From: Halobacteriales archaeon QS_8_65_32
Lineage (GTDB): Archaea; Halobacteriota; Halobacteria; Halobacteriales; Halococcaceae
Assembly: GCA_003022925.1 (NCBI GenBank)
Contig: PXRY01000046.1
Span: forward strand, 10,053-50,457
Direction of reading: 5' to 3'
Length of the DNA stretch: 40,405 bases
Below, piece by piece: positions 1-9,816 of the stretch (its first letter is position 1; the number at the start of each line of letters is the position of its first letter). A model generated the notes under the pieces. That model was not told the DNA's origin, ran no database searches, and saw only the letters and a program-made list of their open reading frames with translations. Made by a program: the position numbers and the translations under genes.

Positions 1-349
<349 letters not shown>

Positions 350-417
350 CTAAAGCGACGCGGAGCGTGACGGAACAGAACGCAACGGTCTTTGGGTATC
401 GACGGCGTACCGAACTC

Positions 418-1383
418 ATGACCTTCGAACGGCTCCCGACACATCCGACCGCCGAGGGGCTGATCGACAAGGCGTTCTCGCGGGCGGCCCGGGCGGGCAG
501 GGCGAAATCCGGCCTCGAAGCCCAGCAGTCGATGCTCCAGACCGCTTCCAATATCCTCGGCGACAACTTAGAGAACCTCGTGCGCCAATGGCCCGACTTC
601 GGCCGGATCAACCGCTTCTACTACGAGTTGGCCGACGCCCTCGTGAGCGTCGACGAGGTGCGACAGAGCCTTTCGGAACTCTCGTGGGCGAGCAAGCAGT
701 GCCAGGAAATCAAAAGCGAGTACCAGGGTCGCCTGCGCGGCGAGGTCGAGACCGCCCGGAAGCTCAGAAAGCAGGCCTTCGCCCGGCTCGCCGACGTCGT
801 CGAGGAGGTAGACGCCGACCTCGCCCGGCTCGGCGAGGCCAGGGACGTCCTCCGGGACCTTCCCGAGATCGACCCCGACGAACCGACGATCGTCGTCGCG
901 GGCTACCCGAACGTCGGTAAGTCCACGTTCGTCAACGAGGTCACCAATGCCCGCAACGAGACCGCGAGATATCCCTTTACCACCAAGCAGGTCCACGTCG
1001 GCCACGTCGAGGCGAACTACATCCGCTACCAGCTCGTCGACACGCCCGGCCTGCTCGATCGCGCGCCCGAGAAGCGAAACGAGATCGAGTCCCAGGCATC
1101 GAGCGCGCTGACCCACCTCGCCGACGCCGTGTTGGTGTTCGTCGACGCCTCCGAACGGTGTGGCTATCCCGTCGATGCACAACTCGCCCTCCGCGACGAA
1201 GTGAAACGGGAGTTAGATGGATTCAACGTACCGCTGCTCACGATTTGCACCAAGGCCGACGAGTCCCAGGCGATCGAAGCCGACTACTACCTGAGCGTGG
1301 CCGAGGGCGAGAACGTCGACGCGGTGTTAGAGGCCGCGATCGACGCAGTGGGCTACGAGCCGGAACTCCCCTACGAGAGCTGA
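418..1383 (+). CDS. NOG1-family GTP-binding protein
   Basis: Start at ATG 418 (MTFERLPTHPTAEGLIDKAF); G1 GYPNVGKST, G3 DTPGLLD, G4 TKAD. Confidence 0.9.
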   Translation: MTFERLPTHPTAEGLIDKAFSRAARAGRAKSGLEAQQSMLQTASNILGDNLENLVRQWPDFGRINRFYYELADALVSVDEVRQSLSELSWASKQCQEIKSEYQGRLRGEVETARKLRKQAFARLADVVEEVDADLARLGEARDVLRDLPEIDPDEPTIVVAGYPNVGKSTFVNEVTNARNETARYPFTTKQVHVGHVEANYIRYQLVDTPGLLDRAPEKRNEIESQASSALTHLADAVLVFVDASERCGYPVDAQLALRDEVKRELDGFNVPLLTICTKADESQAIEADYYLSVAEGENVDAVLEAAIDAVGYEPELPYES

Positions 1384-2864
1384 CTCGCCCGCCCGCCAGT
1401 CCCCGCTCGATCGTTCGCGATCGAGCGGCCCCGCTCGACGTCGAGGCCGGATCGGTGCTGGATCGACGCCGAATCGACGTCGGGTCGATGCCGGATCGAC
1501 GTCGGGTCGGCCGCCCGTTCGTACCGACCGTGTGCCCGGGCGACCGACGTTTCCTTAGGGCCGCTCGTTCGCTGGTAGGTGCGAAAGCGAACGGTAACGG
1601 TCACGCTCGGGTCGGTCGCCGCCGCGATACGTCGATAGAGGCGTGCGGAAAGACGGGGATACGACGCGTTCGCGTTCTTGACGAGGGTGACGCTGACGCT
1701 TTCGGGACTCGCGAACGGATCGGTACCGCCGTACTGCGTGCGGATCGAGACGACGCTCAGGCTCTCGTATCGCGGCTCGTCGAGAACGCCTTCGACCTCG
1801 CCGGTCACTGCGTGCTGGAAGGTCGCTTGCTCGTAGGTCGCGACGCCGGCGACACAGACCCCGAGGACAATGATCGCGACCGTCGCGACGGCCGCTCGGG
1901 TCGTCTCCCCGCTGCCGAGCAGCGCCGGGTCGAACTCCCGGGACCGATAGAGCACCCATAAGGTAACGTACATTGCGAGGTTGATCGCCGCCATCGTGCT
2001 TACGAGCAACGCGGCCGCGCCGAGGGCGAGCAGTCCTTCGCCCCACACCGCCGCGATGCCGACGACCGCCGCCGCCGGGATGAGCGCCGCGGCGATCATC
2101 ACGCCGACGAGCGAGCTCGTTCCCTTCGTCGTGAGGCCGAACGCGGCAGCCGCTCCTGCCGCCGTTCCGACGATGATCGACGGAACCCCCGGTGCCATCC
2201 GAACGCTGACTAATTCGATGCCGTCGATGTCGAGCGGGGTCGGCATGAAGCCGCTGTAGAACATAAAGGCACTGAGCGCGGCCGCGCCGAGAACCGCGGC
2301 GAGGAGGCCGAGCGCCTGGATGCGAATGCTCTCTACGACCATCGCGCGATCGCCGGTGATACCCCCAACGGCAGCGGTGAGCGTCGGTCCGACGAGGGGG
2401 GCGATCACCATCGAGCCGACGACGATCGCCGGTGAGTCGACGAGCAGTCCCAGTGCGGCGATGATCGTAGAAAGGAAGACCATCGCCGCGTAGGAGGCGG
2501 GGTCTTGACTGAGATTGCGAGCCTTCGAGCGTAGTTCCGGCGGGCGAAGCGGGTCGTAGTCGGTCGCGTATCGATCCCGTAGGGTTTCGGTGTGGGGCGT
2601 GACGGCGTTCTCGGCGGTGAGTATTACGACGTACTCGTCGTCGAGGCCGGCCTCGCGGGTCGCGTCGAGGACGTCGCCGAGGCCGTCGGTCGGCACCGGG
2701 AACTCGACGATCGCGTTGCCGGCCGAGTCGCCGCCGGATTCGCCTGATTCGCCTGTCGACGCGCCCGCACCCTCGGTGAGAACGAAGTCGACGTCCTTCT
2801 CGCCCAGCGCCTCGACGATCGAATCGCGGTTCTCGTTCGTGACGAGCGCCCTGACGAGTCGCAC
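1371..2864 (-). CDS. DUF389 / TIGR00341-type integral membrane protein
   Basis: Multiple TM helices; SPAIVVGSMVIAPLVGPTLTAAVGG motif typical of DUF389; 3' end overlaps the NOG1 3' end. Confidence 0.85.
   Translation of the reverse strand: MRLVRALVTNENRDSIVEALGEKDVDFVLTEGAGASTGESGESGGDSAGNAIVEFPVPTDGLGDVLDATREAGLDDEYVVILTAENAVTPHTETLRDRYATDYDPLRPPELRSKARNLSQDPASYAAMVFLSTIIAALGLLVDSPAIVVGSMVIAPLVGPTLTAAVGGITGDRAMVVESIRIQALGLLAAVLGAAALSAFMFYSGFMPTPLDIDGIELVSVRMAPGVPSIIVGTAAGAAAAFGLTTKGTSSLVGVMIAAALIPAAAVVGIAAVWGEGLLALGAAALLVSTMAAINLAMYVTLWVLYRSREFDPALLGSGETTRAAVATVAIIVLGVCVAGVATYEQATFQHAVTGEVEGVLDEPRYESLSVVSIRTQYGGTDPFASPESVSVTLVKNANASYPRLSARLYRRIAAATDPSVTVTVRFRTYQRTSGPKETSVARAHGRYERAADPTSIRHRPDVDSASIQHRSGLDVERGRSIANDRAGTGGRASQLS
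1448..1513. repeat. 11-bp degenerate tandem repeat (consensus CGGRTCGACGT, ~6 units)
   Basis: Units CGGATCGGTGC, TGGATCGACGC, CGAATCGACGT, CGGGTCGATGC, CGGATCGACGT, CGGGTCGGCCG in direct succession. Confidence 0.8.
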
Positions 2865-3277
2865 GGCTACCTCGGCCTATCCCGTCGAGGTTCTTGAGCG
2901 CCCGCTCGCAATCGCTTGCTCCGCTCCCCGTTCGAATCGAACACGGTCGATCGCCGACGGTCGAGGTTGTAGCTGTGATGCCTGCACACGACGGGTCGAC
3001 GGTTCGAAGGTCGAAACGCCGGAACGCTTCGGGCTGCCACCGACGGGCCAGTATGACGGAATCGGATCGGACGAAGGCGATCGCTTTCGGATCGAGACGG
3101 GTCGGGACGAATCGAGTCGGAGTGGTGTCGAATCGATCGGAGTCGAGTCGGGGCGATATCGAGTGGGGGTAATGGCGAGTTAGGGTAGTGCTAAGTCGAG
3201 ACGGCATCGGTCCGTTCGATCGGGAGCGAACGACCACGAGTCGCGAGAGCTAACCGTTCCGGGCCGGGAGAACGCAC

Positions 3278-3895
3278 ATGTTCGACGGTCGTCCTGATCG
3301 AAGCGCCGAAGTCCTCTTGTGCGGACGGTCGAACGTCGGCAAATCGACCCTCCTGCGGGAACTCACCGGTCACGATTTCGCGACCGGCCGGAAACCCGGC
3401 GTGACGCGCGCGCCGAACTTCTTCGACTGGCACGAAGCCGACTTCACGCTTACCGACATGCCCGGCTTCGGCTTCATGAAAGGCGTCCCCGAAAAGGCCC
3501 GCGAGGAGATCAAGACCGACATCGTTCGGTATATCGAGGCCAATAGCGAGGCAATCCTCGTCGCCGTGCTCGTCGTCGATGGCAAAAGCGCCGTCGAGAT
3601 CATCGATCGCCACGCAGAACGCGGCGAACTCCCTCACGACGTCGAGTTGTTCGGTTTCCTGCAGGAACTCGACATCCCGACCGTCGTCGCTGTGAACAAA
3701 GTAGATAAAATCGACGACGTGGACGCCCGCCTCGACGCGCTCTGTGATCGGCTCGGACTGTTCCCGCCCTGGCAGCAGTGGCGCGAGACGATCGCGCCGA
3801 TCAGCGCGAAGCGCGGGAACGTAGACGCCCTCACCGACGCCGTCCGCACGCACCTCCACGAGCAACAGCGCGACGACCTCTTTCAGTTCTTCTAG
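3278..3895 (+). CDS. engB: Probable GTP-binding protein EngB
   Basis: [32 protein letters not shown] motifs. Confidence 0.9.
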   Translation: MFDGRPDRSAEVLLCGRSNVGKSTLLRELTGHDFATGRKPGVTRAPNFFDWHEADFTLTDMPGFGFMKGVPEKAREEIKTDIVRYIEANSEAILVAVLVVDGKSAVEIIDRHAERGELPHDVELFGFLQELDIPTVVAVNKVDKIDDVDARLDALCDRLGLFPPWQQWRETIAPISAKRGNVDALTDAVRTHLHEQQRDDLFQFF

Positions 3896-3916
3896 GGCGC
3901 GCACCTTTTCACTCGC

Positions 3917-3956
3917 ACTTTTTTCTCGTCGGGTGCGCTCACTGCGTTCGCGCACC
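3917..3956 (+). terminator. T-tract plus hairpin downstream of engB
   Basis: CACTTTTTTC at 3917-3926 followed by GGTGCGC-(11 nt)-GCGCACC at 3932-3956. Confidence 0.4.
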
Positions 3957-4105
3957 GCTCCTCCAAAAATCTGCATCAAAGAGCCGCGACCCTCGCTCCC
4001 TTCGGTCGCTCGGTCGCGGGGAACCGCTCGTTCACGCCTCCGGCGTTCGCTCGCGGATGCGACTGCCTCCGACCGGCGGTTCGTCTCCTTCGCTGGACGC
4101 GATCA

Positions 4106-5371
4106 TTAGCGGGTTTGATACACTTCGAAGAGCGCGCCGACGCCGGCCAGCGCGCCGAGCGCAAGCAGGTACGGGGAGAGCCAACCGGGGATCGTGTACT
4201 TAAGCAGCGTGAGGCCGTACTCCGCTATGTCGACGACCGACGAGGCCTCGCTCTCCTGTGAGCGCAACGCCGCCCCCTCGGCCGTCGGCCGATCGCTCGA
4301 TCCCTCGCCCGCCCGGCTCGCGTTCAGGCGATCGGCGTCGTAGGGCAACCCACCGGTTTCGACCGCCCAGACGACCGCTCCACTACCGTCGACTTCCACG
4401 ATCCGGTCGTTGTACGAGTCGGTGATCAGAGTGTGACCGTTCCCCAAACGGTCCGCGTCCCGCGGCCAGTCGAGCCGGCCGCTCCCGCCGACCGTCCAGA
4501 CGACCTCCCCGCTTCTATCGAGTTCGACCACCCGATCTCCCTTCGAGTCGGCGACGAGCAGGTGGCCCTCCGCGAGCCGATCGGGGTTGTGCTGTTCGTA
4601 GAGCGGGCCGCGTTCGGCCGCGGTGGCGTCGTAGTCGTTCGGTCCGACGATCGGCGTTACTCCGACAGACCCGTTCGGCTCCACGCGCAGTTCGACGACG
4701 GTATCGAAGTTCCGCAGGCTCACCTGAAATACACCAGGACCGAGCCGGTCGATGTCATTGATGTGCGTCCAGTCGCCTTCGGGGCCCATCTCGGGGGGTC
4801 GATCGTAAGTCTCGTTGGCCGACCACCGCCACTGGATCTCGCCCGCTCGATCGACGGCGAACACCCGATCGTTGCCCATGTCGACGAACACCCAGCGGGC
4901 CTCCCCGTTCACCCGGTAGCGATCGACATCGTGCAGTTCGTGTTCGTGGCGTTCGACGTCGTACCAGGCGTACTCCCACTCCGTAGCCTTGTTCTCGCGG
5001 TCGACGATACGCACCGCGTTGCGGACACACCCCGGCGTGCCGTCGTCGCGAAACCGGGACGGACACTCGGTGTCGGGCACTGTCGACGCGCCGGCGATCT
5101 GCACGCGCTCCTCACCGAGGGCCTCGACGTCGAACACGTCGTCGAACTTCTCGTACCTCCAGAGCACCTCGCCGGCAGGAGAGAGTTCGATCGCCCGCCC
5201 CTCCTCGTGATACCCCTGAAGACCGACGAGCGTGGTATGAGTGGGTCGCTCGCGATCGACGGTAAGCCGTGGACCGGCGGGCGCGTCGAGGAATCCGACT
5301 GAGCCGAGCGCGAGCGCCAGGGCGCAGACCGCGGCGAGAAGGTAGACGCGGTCCCGGTTCGATCCTGACAT
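4106..5371 (-). CDS. Arylsulfotransferase (ASST)-like beta-propeller protein with N- and C-terminal TM segments
   Basis: MSGSNRDRVYLLAAVCALALALGSVGF; repeated DADRLGNGHTLITDSYNDRIVEVD propeller blades; C-terminal TM. Confidence 0.75.
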   Translation of the reverse strand: MSGSNRDRVYLLAAVCALALALGSVGFLDAPAGPRLTVDRERPTHTTLVGLQGYHEEGRAIELSPAGEVLWRYEKFDDVFDVEALGEERVQIAGASTVPDTECPSRFRDDGTPGCVRNAVRIVDRENKATEWEYAWYDVERHEHELHDVDRYRVNGEARWVFVDMGNDRVFAVDRAGEIQWRWSANETYDRPPEMGPEGDWTHINDIDRLGPGVFQVSLRNFDTVVELRVEPNGSVGVTPIVGPNDYDATAAERGPLYEQHNPDRLAEGHLLVADSKGDRVVELDRSGEVVWTVGGSGRLDWPRDADRLGNGHTLITDSYNDRIVEVDGSGAVVWAVETGGLPYDADRLNASRAGEGSSDRPTAEGAALRSQESEASSVVDIAEYGLTLLKYTIPGWLSPYLLALGALAGVGALFEVYQTR

Positions 5372-5521
5372 GGTTCGATCGGCGAAACAGGCGTCGGTGA
5401 GGCCTGACCGGCGAGCGGCTAACGTGTTTCGGTCGCGTACCGCGTCGTTCGGATCACGACTGGACGGCCGTTCGACCGATGGCACAAGACTCCTCGGGCA
5501 TCCCTGTCGGTCGACGACGTA

Positions 5522-7351
5522 TCAGGGAGCGTAGTAGTACTCGCCCTGGCGTTTCTGCTCACGGTCGAGTTGGCTGTCGGGCTTGTTGATCCGCGGACGA
5601 CCCATCCGCTCGTCCCGGCGGAAGGTCACGTCGAGATCCGACAGGAAGGCGTTCATGCCCTCGCGCATCTCGACGGGCTGGCTCGCGTGGCCCCGCTCGG
5701 TTGGTTCGCCCTCGAACACCAGCAGGCGATCGGCGAGCAAGTCCATCATGTAGATGTCGTGGTCGATTACCATTACCGTCTTGTCCTTGTTCTCTGCCGA
5801 GCGGCGAATCGTTCGGGTGGCCTGCACGCGCTGTTCGACATCGAGGTGGGCGGAAGGTTCGTCCAAGAGGTAGAGGTCAGCGTCTTCGGAGAGACAGGCG
5901 GCGATCGCGACCCGCTGGCGCTCGCCGCCCGATAAGTCCACTAAGGTCTGTTCCATCAGCCGTTCTAACTGGAGCGGGCGGGCGATCTCGGTGGTCCAGT
6001 ACGACGAGCCGAAGTCGCTCGTGATCGACGAGAGGAACGCGTCGACTCTGATGGGTTCGTCGCCCTCCAAGTACTGCGGTTTGTACGCGATGTCGAGCGC
6101 TTCGGGAGGGGTCCCGTCGTCGGGCGCGAGCCGGCCAGCGAGCAGCTCCGCGAAGGTCGATTTGCCGATCCCGTTCGGCCCGACGACACCCAAGACCTCG
6201 CTCTCCCGGATCGTCCCGCCGTCGACCGCCAAGGAGAACTCCCCATCGCCGTAGGACTTCGACAGGTCGGGATAGTCGATCAGTGACTGCCCTCGGCTCA
6301 CCTCGCGGGGCGCGTGGCGCTCGAACTCGATCGCTTCGGGGCGGATCCGCATGTTCTCGGCGTCGAGATACCCCCCGAGGTACTGGTTGATCCCCTGGCG
6401 GGTGGACTTCGGGCTCGTGATCACGCCGAAGGCTCCCGGTTCGCCGTAGGCCACGTGGACCGTGTCACAGAGCAGGTCTAAGATCGCGAGATCGTGCTCA
6501 ACGACCAGCATCGACCGGTCGCCCGACTCCGCGAGATCGCGGATCAGCCGTGCGGCGGCCATCCGCTGACCGATGTCGAGATACGGGGTGATCTCGTCTA
6601 AGAAGTAGAAGTCGGCGTCGCGTGCGAGCGTCGCTGCGAGTGCCACCCGCTGGAGTTCCCCGCCCGAGAGGGTCTCGATGCCCTGGTCCAGCACCGGCGC
6701 GATCGACAGGCCCGAGACGAGTTCGTCGATCGCGCCGCGCTCGTCGACACCCGCTAGTAGGTCCTCGGTGTTGCCCGAAAACCGCTCGGGGATGCCGTCG
6801 ACGTACTGTGGTTTCCGGGCAACGGTCACGTCGCCGTCGCGCAACTCCTCTAAGAACCCCTGGAGTTCGGTGCCGCGGTACTCTTCCAGGATCGCCTCCC
6901 ACGACGGCGGGTTGCTCCACTCCCCTAAGTTCGGCGCGATCTCCTCGGCCAAAATGCGGACGGCCGTGGTCTTGCCGATCCCGTTCGGCCCCAAGATGCC
7001 GGTAACCCGGCCCTCATGTGGGGCGGGCAGTCCATAGAGCCCGAAGGCGTTCTCGCCGTAGCGATGGACCGGGCGTTTTTCTAACTCCTGGGGAAGGTTG
7101 ATGATCTCGATCGCGTCGAAGGGACACTTCTCGACGCAGATCCCACAACTCTCGCCGAGACACAGTTCCTCGGAGATCGAGATCTGAGCGGCGCCACCCG
7201 CATATTCGTCCTCGTCTTCGAAGCGCTCCTCGCGCGTGACGATGCACTCCTCGCCCGTGCGGTTGGGCGGACAGAAGTTCGCACACTCGTAGTTACAGCG
7301 GTCGGGCTGGCAGCGATCGAGGTCGACTACGGCGATGGAATCGTCGGCCAT
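5522..7351 (-). CDS. Ribosome recycling/biogenesis ATPase RLI (ABCE1)
   Basis: N-terminal Fe-S domain (CNYECANFCPPNRTGEECI; CLGESCGICVEKCPFDAIEIINLP), two ABC domains (GPNGIGKTT, GPNGIGKST) and LSGGE signatures. Confidence 0.97.
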   Translation of the reverse strand: MADDSIAVVDLDRCQPDRCNYECANFCPPNRTGEECIVTREERFEDEDEYAGGAAQISISEELCLGESCGICVEKCPFDAIEIINLPQELEKRPVHRYGENAFGLYGLPAPHEGRVTGILGPNGIGKTTAVRILAEEIAPNLGEWSNPPSWEAILEEYRGTELQGFLEELRDGDVTVARKPQYVDGIPERFSGNTEDLLAGVDERGAIDELVSGLSIAPVLDQGIETLSGGELQRVALAATLARDADFYFLDEITPYLDIGQRMAAARLIRDLAESGDRSMLVVEHDLAILDLLCDTVHVAYGEPGAFGVITSPKSTRQGINQYLGGYLDAENMRIRPEAIEFERHAPREVSRGQSLIDYPDLSKSYGDGEFSLAVDGGTIRESEVLGVVGPNGIGKSTFAELLAGRLAPDDGTPPEALDIAYKPQYLEGDEPIRVDAFLSSITSDFGSSYWTTEIARPLQLERLMEQTLVDLSGGERQRVAIAACLSEDADLYLLDEPSAHLDVEQRVQATRTIRRSAENKDKTVMVIDHDIYMMDLLADRLLVFEGEPTERGHASQPVEMREGMNAFLSDLDVTFRRDERMGRPRINKPDSQLDREQKRQGEYYYAP

Positions 7352-7653
7352 TACAGGGTCGTACCGGTGCTCAGCAGGATTGCCCAGGTGACGTACCAGA
7401 GCGAGAAGGTCATGAAGACGATATACAGGTAGTCCTTCGCCGAGAGGCCCTCGTTGTCGATTCCGGCGACGTTCAACAGCGGGAATTGGACGAGAACGAA
7501 CGCGCCGAGCACCGCGATGCCGAACGTGTCCTGCGGGCCGGTCGTGAGTACGGTCGTCACGAGCGCGCCCGCGACGCCCGCGAGCGTCGCGATCGACGTG
7601 ACCATCAGCCCCCGGATGTGTGACGCACGCTCGTCGAGGGTTTCGGCCGCCAT
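7351..7653 (-). CDS. Small membrane protein, possibly EMC6-like, translationally coupled to RLI
   Basis: ~100 aa, 3 TM; stop codon overlaps the RLI start (TAATG); C-terminus KDYLYIVFMTFSLWYVTWAILL. Confidence 0.6.
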   Translation of the reverse strand: MAAETLDERASHIRGLMVTSIATLAGVAGALVTTVLTTGPQDTFGIAVLGAFVLVQFPLLNVAGIDNEGLSAKDYLYIVFMTFSLWYVTWAILLSTGTTL

Positions 7654-7790
7654 ACCAATAGTTCGGCCGTCCGGCTTCAAAAGCCGTTCGTTCCGATAGC
7701 CGCACGCCGTTTCCCGGTCGCTGTCGCTCGCGGCTGGGGCCCTTCGCGTCGGTCGGCGGCGGACGAAGCCGGAGCACGGTCGTGGGCCCT

Positions 7791-8828
7791 TTAGGGGAGC
7801 GTGAGGGTGAGACAGCGCACCGACCCGCCGGCTTTCAGGAACTCGTCGGTCGCGACCTCCCGTACCTCGAACCCGGCGTCGGCGACCGCCGCCGTCGTCT
7901 CGGGGGTGCCGGCTCCGAGGACGACCGTCTCGCCGTCGATCGAGTGGCAGTTACACGCGAGCCCCTCGATCGACTCGTGCGCCGGAGCGCGGAGAACGCG
8001 ATCGAAGACCGACGCGATGCGAGTTTGACTCGTCTCGGTGAACGCGTCGGGTTGGATCAGGACGGTCTCCGCGTCGAGCGGCGCGAAACAGACGTCTAAG
8101 TGATAGTAGTAGGGGTTGGAGAGTTCGAGTTCCAGTATCGGAACGTCGAGTTCCGCCGCGAGCGCGTCGTATGCCCGTCGATCGGTGCGAAGCCCGTAAC
8201 CGCCCCACAGCAGTCGTTTGCCGGGGTGCCAGATCGCATCACCCGTGCCCTCGAACGCGATGCCGTCGGGAAGTCGGCGAACGTCGTAGCCCTGCTCGTG
8301 ACACCACGCCGCGAGGTACGCCGGTTCGCCAGCGCGCTCGGCCGTCGCCATCGACGCGAGGACCACGCTCTCGCCCTCCGCGGCCCCGACGCCGTGGTTC
8401 GCACAGAAGACCAGATCCGGAAACGCAGCGGGCGACGCGGGCGATGCCGACACCGACGACGCCGATGGCACTGACGACGCCGCTTCGTTGGTCGCTTGGT
8501 CGCTGCCGTCGACGGCGGCCTCGCTTTCGTCAGTGTACTCGCGGTCGCCGCCGTCACGAGCGAGGTCGCCGACCGCCGGGGCGAGCGCCGCGGGGTCGAG
8601 TACGCACACTTCGCCGTGGCCCCCGTAGATCTCTCGAAGGGCGTGCCACTGCGCAGTTGCCCGCGTGCGGTCGACCCGCCCGCCCATGTGAGGGTTGATC
8701 CGGTAGCGAACGTCGAAGAATTCCGGGCGGACGAGGAGCGTTCGCCGGTGGGCCGGCCGGGCGGGGAGATCGGCGGCGTCGAACGGAACCGTCTCGGCGG
8801 GGGCGTATGAGCGGGGTTCGAGGGACAT
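7791..8828 (-). CDS. Arginine deiminase/amidinotransferase superfamily protein (dimethylargininase-like)
   Basis: PDLVFCANHG, NPYYYHLDVCFAPLD, LACNCHSIDGETVVLG, LKAGGSVRCLTLTL motifs. Confidence 0.85.
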   Translation of the reverse strand: MSLEPRSYAPAETVPFDAADLPARPAHRRTLLVRPEFFDVRYRINPHMGGRVDRTRATAQWHALREIYGGHGEVCVLDPAALAPAVGDLARDGGDREYTDESEAAVDGSDQATNEAASSVPSASSVSASPASPAAFPDLVFCANHGVGAAEGESVVLASMATAERAGEPAYLAAWCHEQGYDVRRLPDGIAFEGTGDAIWHPGKRLLWGGYGLRTDRRAYDALAAELDVPILELELSNPYYYHLDVCFAPLDAETVLIQPDAFTETSQTRIASVFDRVLRAPAHESIEGLACNCHSIDGETVVLGAGTPETTAAVADAGFEVREVATDEFLKAGGSVRCLTLTLP

Positions 8829-8973
8829 CCGTACGTAAATTTCGCTCAACAACGTGAGTATTTTGTGGCATCGATCGAATAGAACGACGATCGTAGTGAA
8901 GCAGCGTAACGAAGATGCCCTTCGACGGGTTCGAAGCCGGTGGGCGAGGGTCGGTGGCGGGGGTCACTGCGAG

Positions 8974-9546
8974 TCAGGCGAACTCGACTTCCTCGGCCGA
9001 GCGGACCTCGCCGAAGAGCCAGTCAGCGTGGTCGAGGGCGTACTCATGGTGGTCGTCTTCGATCGCGCCGATAAGATCCGAAACGAGGACCGGACGGAAG
9101 TCCCGGAGGCCCGCGCTGCCCGCCGTGTGGAGCACGCAGACGTTCGCGAGCGTGCCACAGATCACGAGGTCGTCGATACCGTGAGCGCGCAGCCACCCTT
9201 CGAGGTCGGTCTCGTAGAAGGCGTCGTAGGTGTGTTTGGTAACGACGTGGTCCTCGTCGGCGACCGAGAGTCCCTCGACGATACCGGCCTCCCAGGAACC
9301 CTCGACGACGTGTTCGCCCCACCGGTCGAACTCGTCGTAGTAATGGTTGCCGTCGAACTGTTCGGGCGGGTGGACGTCCCGCGTGAACACCACCCGCACG
9401 CCGGCGTCGTGCGCCTCTGCCAGCAACGCGGCGATACCGTCGATCACGTCCGCGGAGGCGGGCGCGTACAGGCTGCCGTCGGGGTGACAAAACCCGTTTT
9501 GCATGTCGACGACGATCATTGCACTCCGCTCGGGATCGAACGACAT
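8974..9546 (-). CDS. Cysteine hydrolase, isochorismatase/nicotinamidase family
   Basis: MIVVDMQNGFCHPDGSL; VVFTRDVHP; VICGTLANVCVLHTA. Confidence 0.88.
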   Translation of the reverse strand: MSFDPERSAMIVVDMQNGFCHPDGSLYAPASADVIDGIAALLAEAHDAGVRVVFTRDVHPPEQFDGNHYYDEFDRWGEHVVEGSWEAGIVEGLSVADEDHVVTKHTYDAFYETDLEGWLRAHGIDDLVICGTLANVCVLHTAGSAGLRDFRPVLVSDLIGAIEDDHHEYALDHADWLFGEVRSAEEVEFA

Positions 9547-9760
9547 ATCGGAGGCTCGAACGCGCCGGCACAAAACGGTTCGCCGAGAACGTTCGATGGT
9601 TCGCCGACTGACCGCCGACCCTTCGTTGACCGAGCACTCCAGTCCATCGCCCTACTGTTGAACCCACGAGCCGAAACAGCCGCTCTCGGGCCGGAGACGG
9701 TCCTCACCGATACGTTCGGTAAGGTAGCAATAAATTTGCACTAACGAGACGGAAACAAAC

Positions 9761-9770
9761 AAGTTTATTA
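9761..9770 (+). promoter_or_regulatory. Putative archaeal TATA element for the ferritin-like gene
   Basis: AT-rich AGTTTATTAC about 50 nt upstream of ATG 9817 in an otherwise GC-rich background. Confidence 0.4.
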
Positions 9771-9816
9771 CGCATTACTATATTATTGATATTGTGCGTG
9801 GAGAACGCACAGAACC

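Noticed and set aside
1555-3237. 560-aa minus-strand ORF
   Set aside because: Arg-rich translation overlapping the real DUF389 gene in another frame; no domain-like features.
3984-4019. CCGCGACC...GGTCGCGG hairpin region as a mobile element
   Set aside because: Hairpin is real but lies between convergent genes (engB and the ASST-like gene) and looks like ordinary haloarchaeal terminator/spacer sequence; no paired ends found.
7352-7777. N-terminal extension making a 751-aa RLI
   Set aside because: RLI begins canonically at MADDSIAVVDLDRCQPDRCNYEC (7351). The extension is a frame-shadow of the small membrane protein gene.
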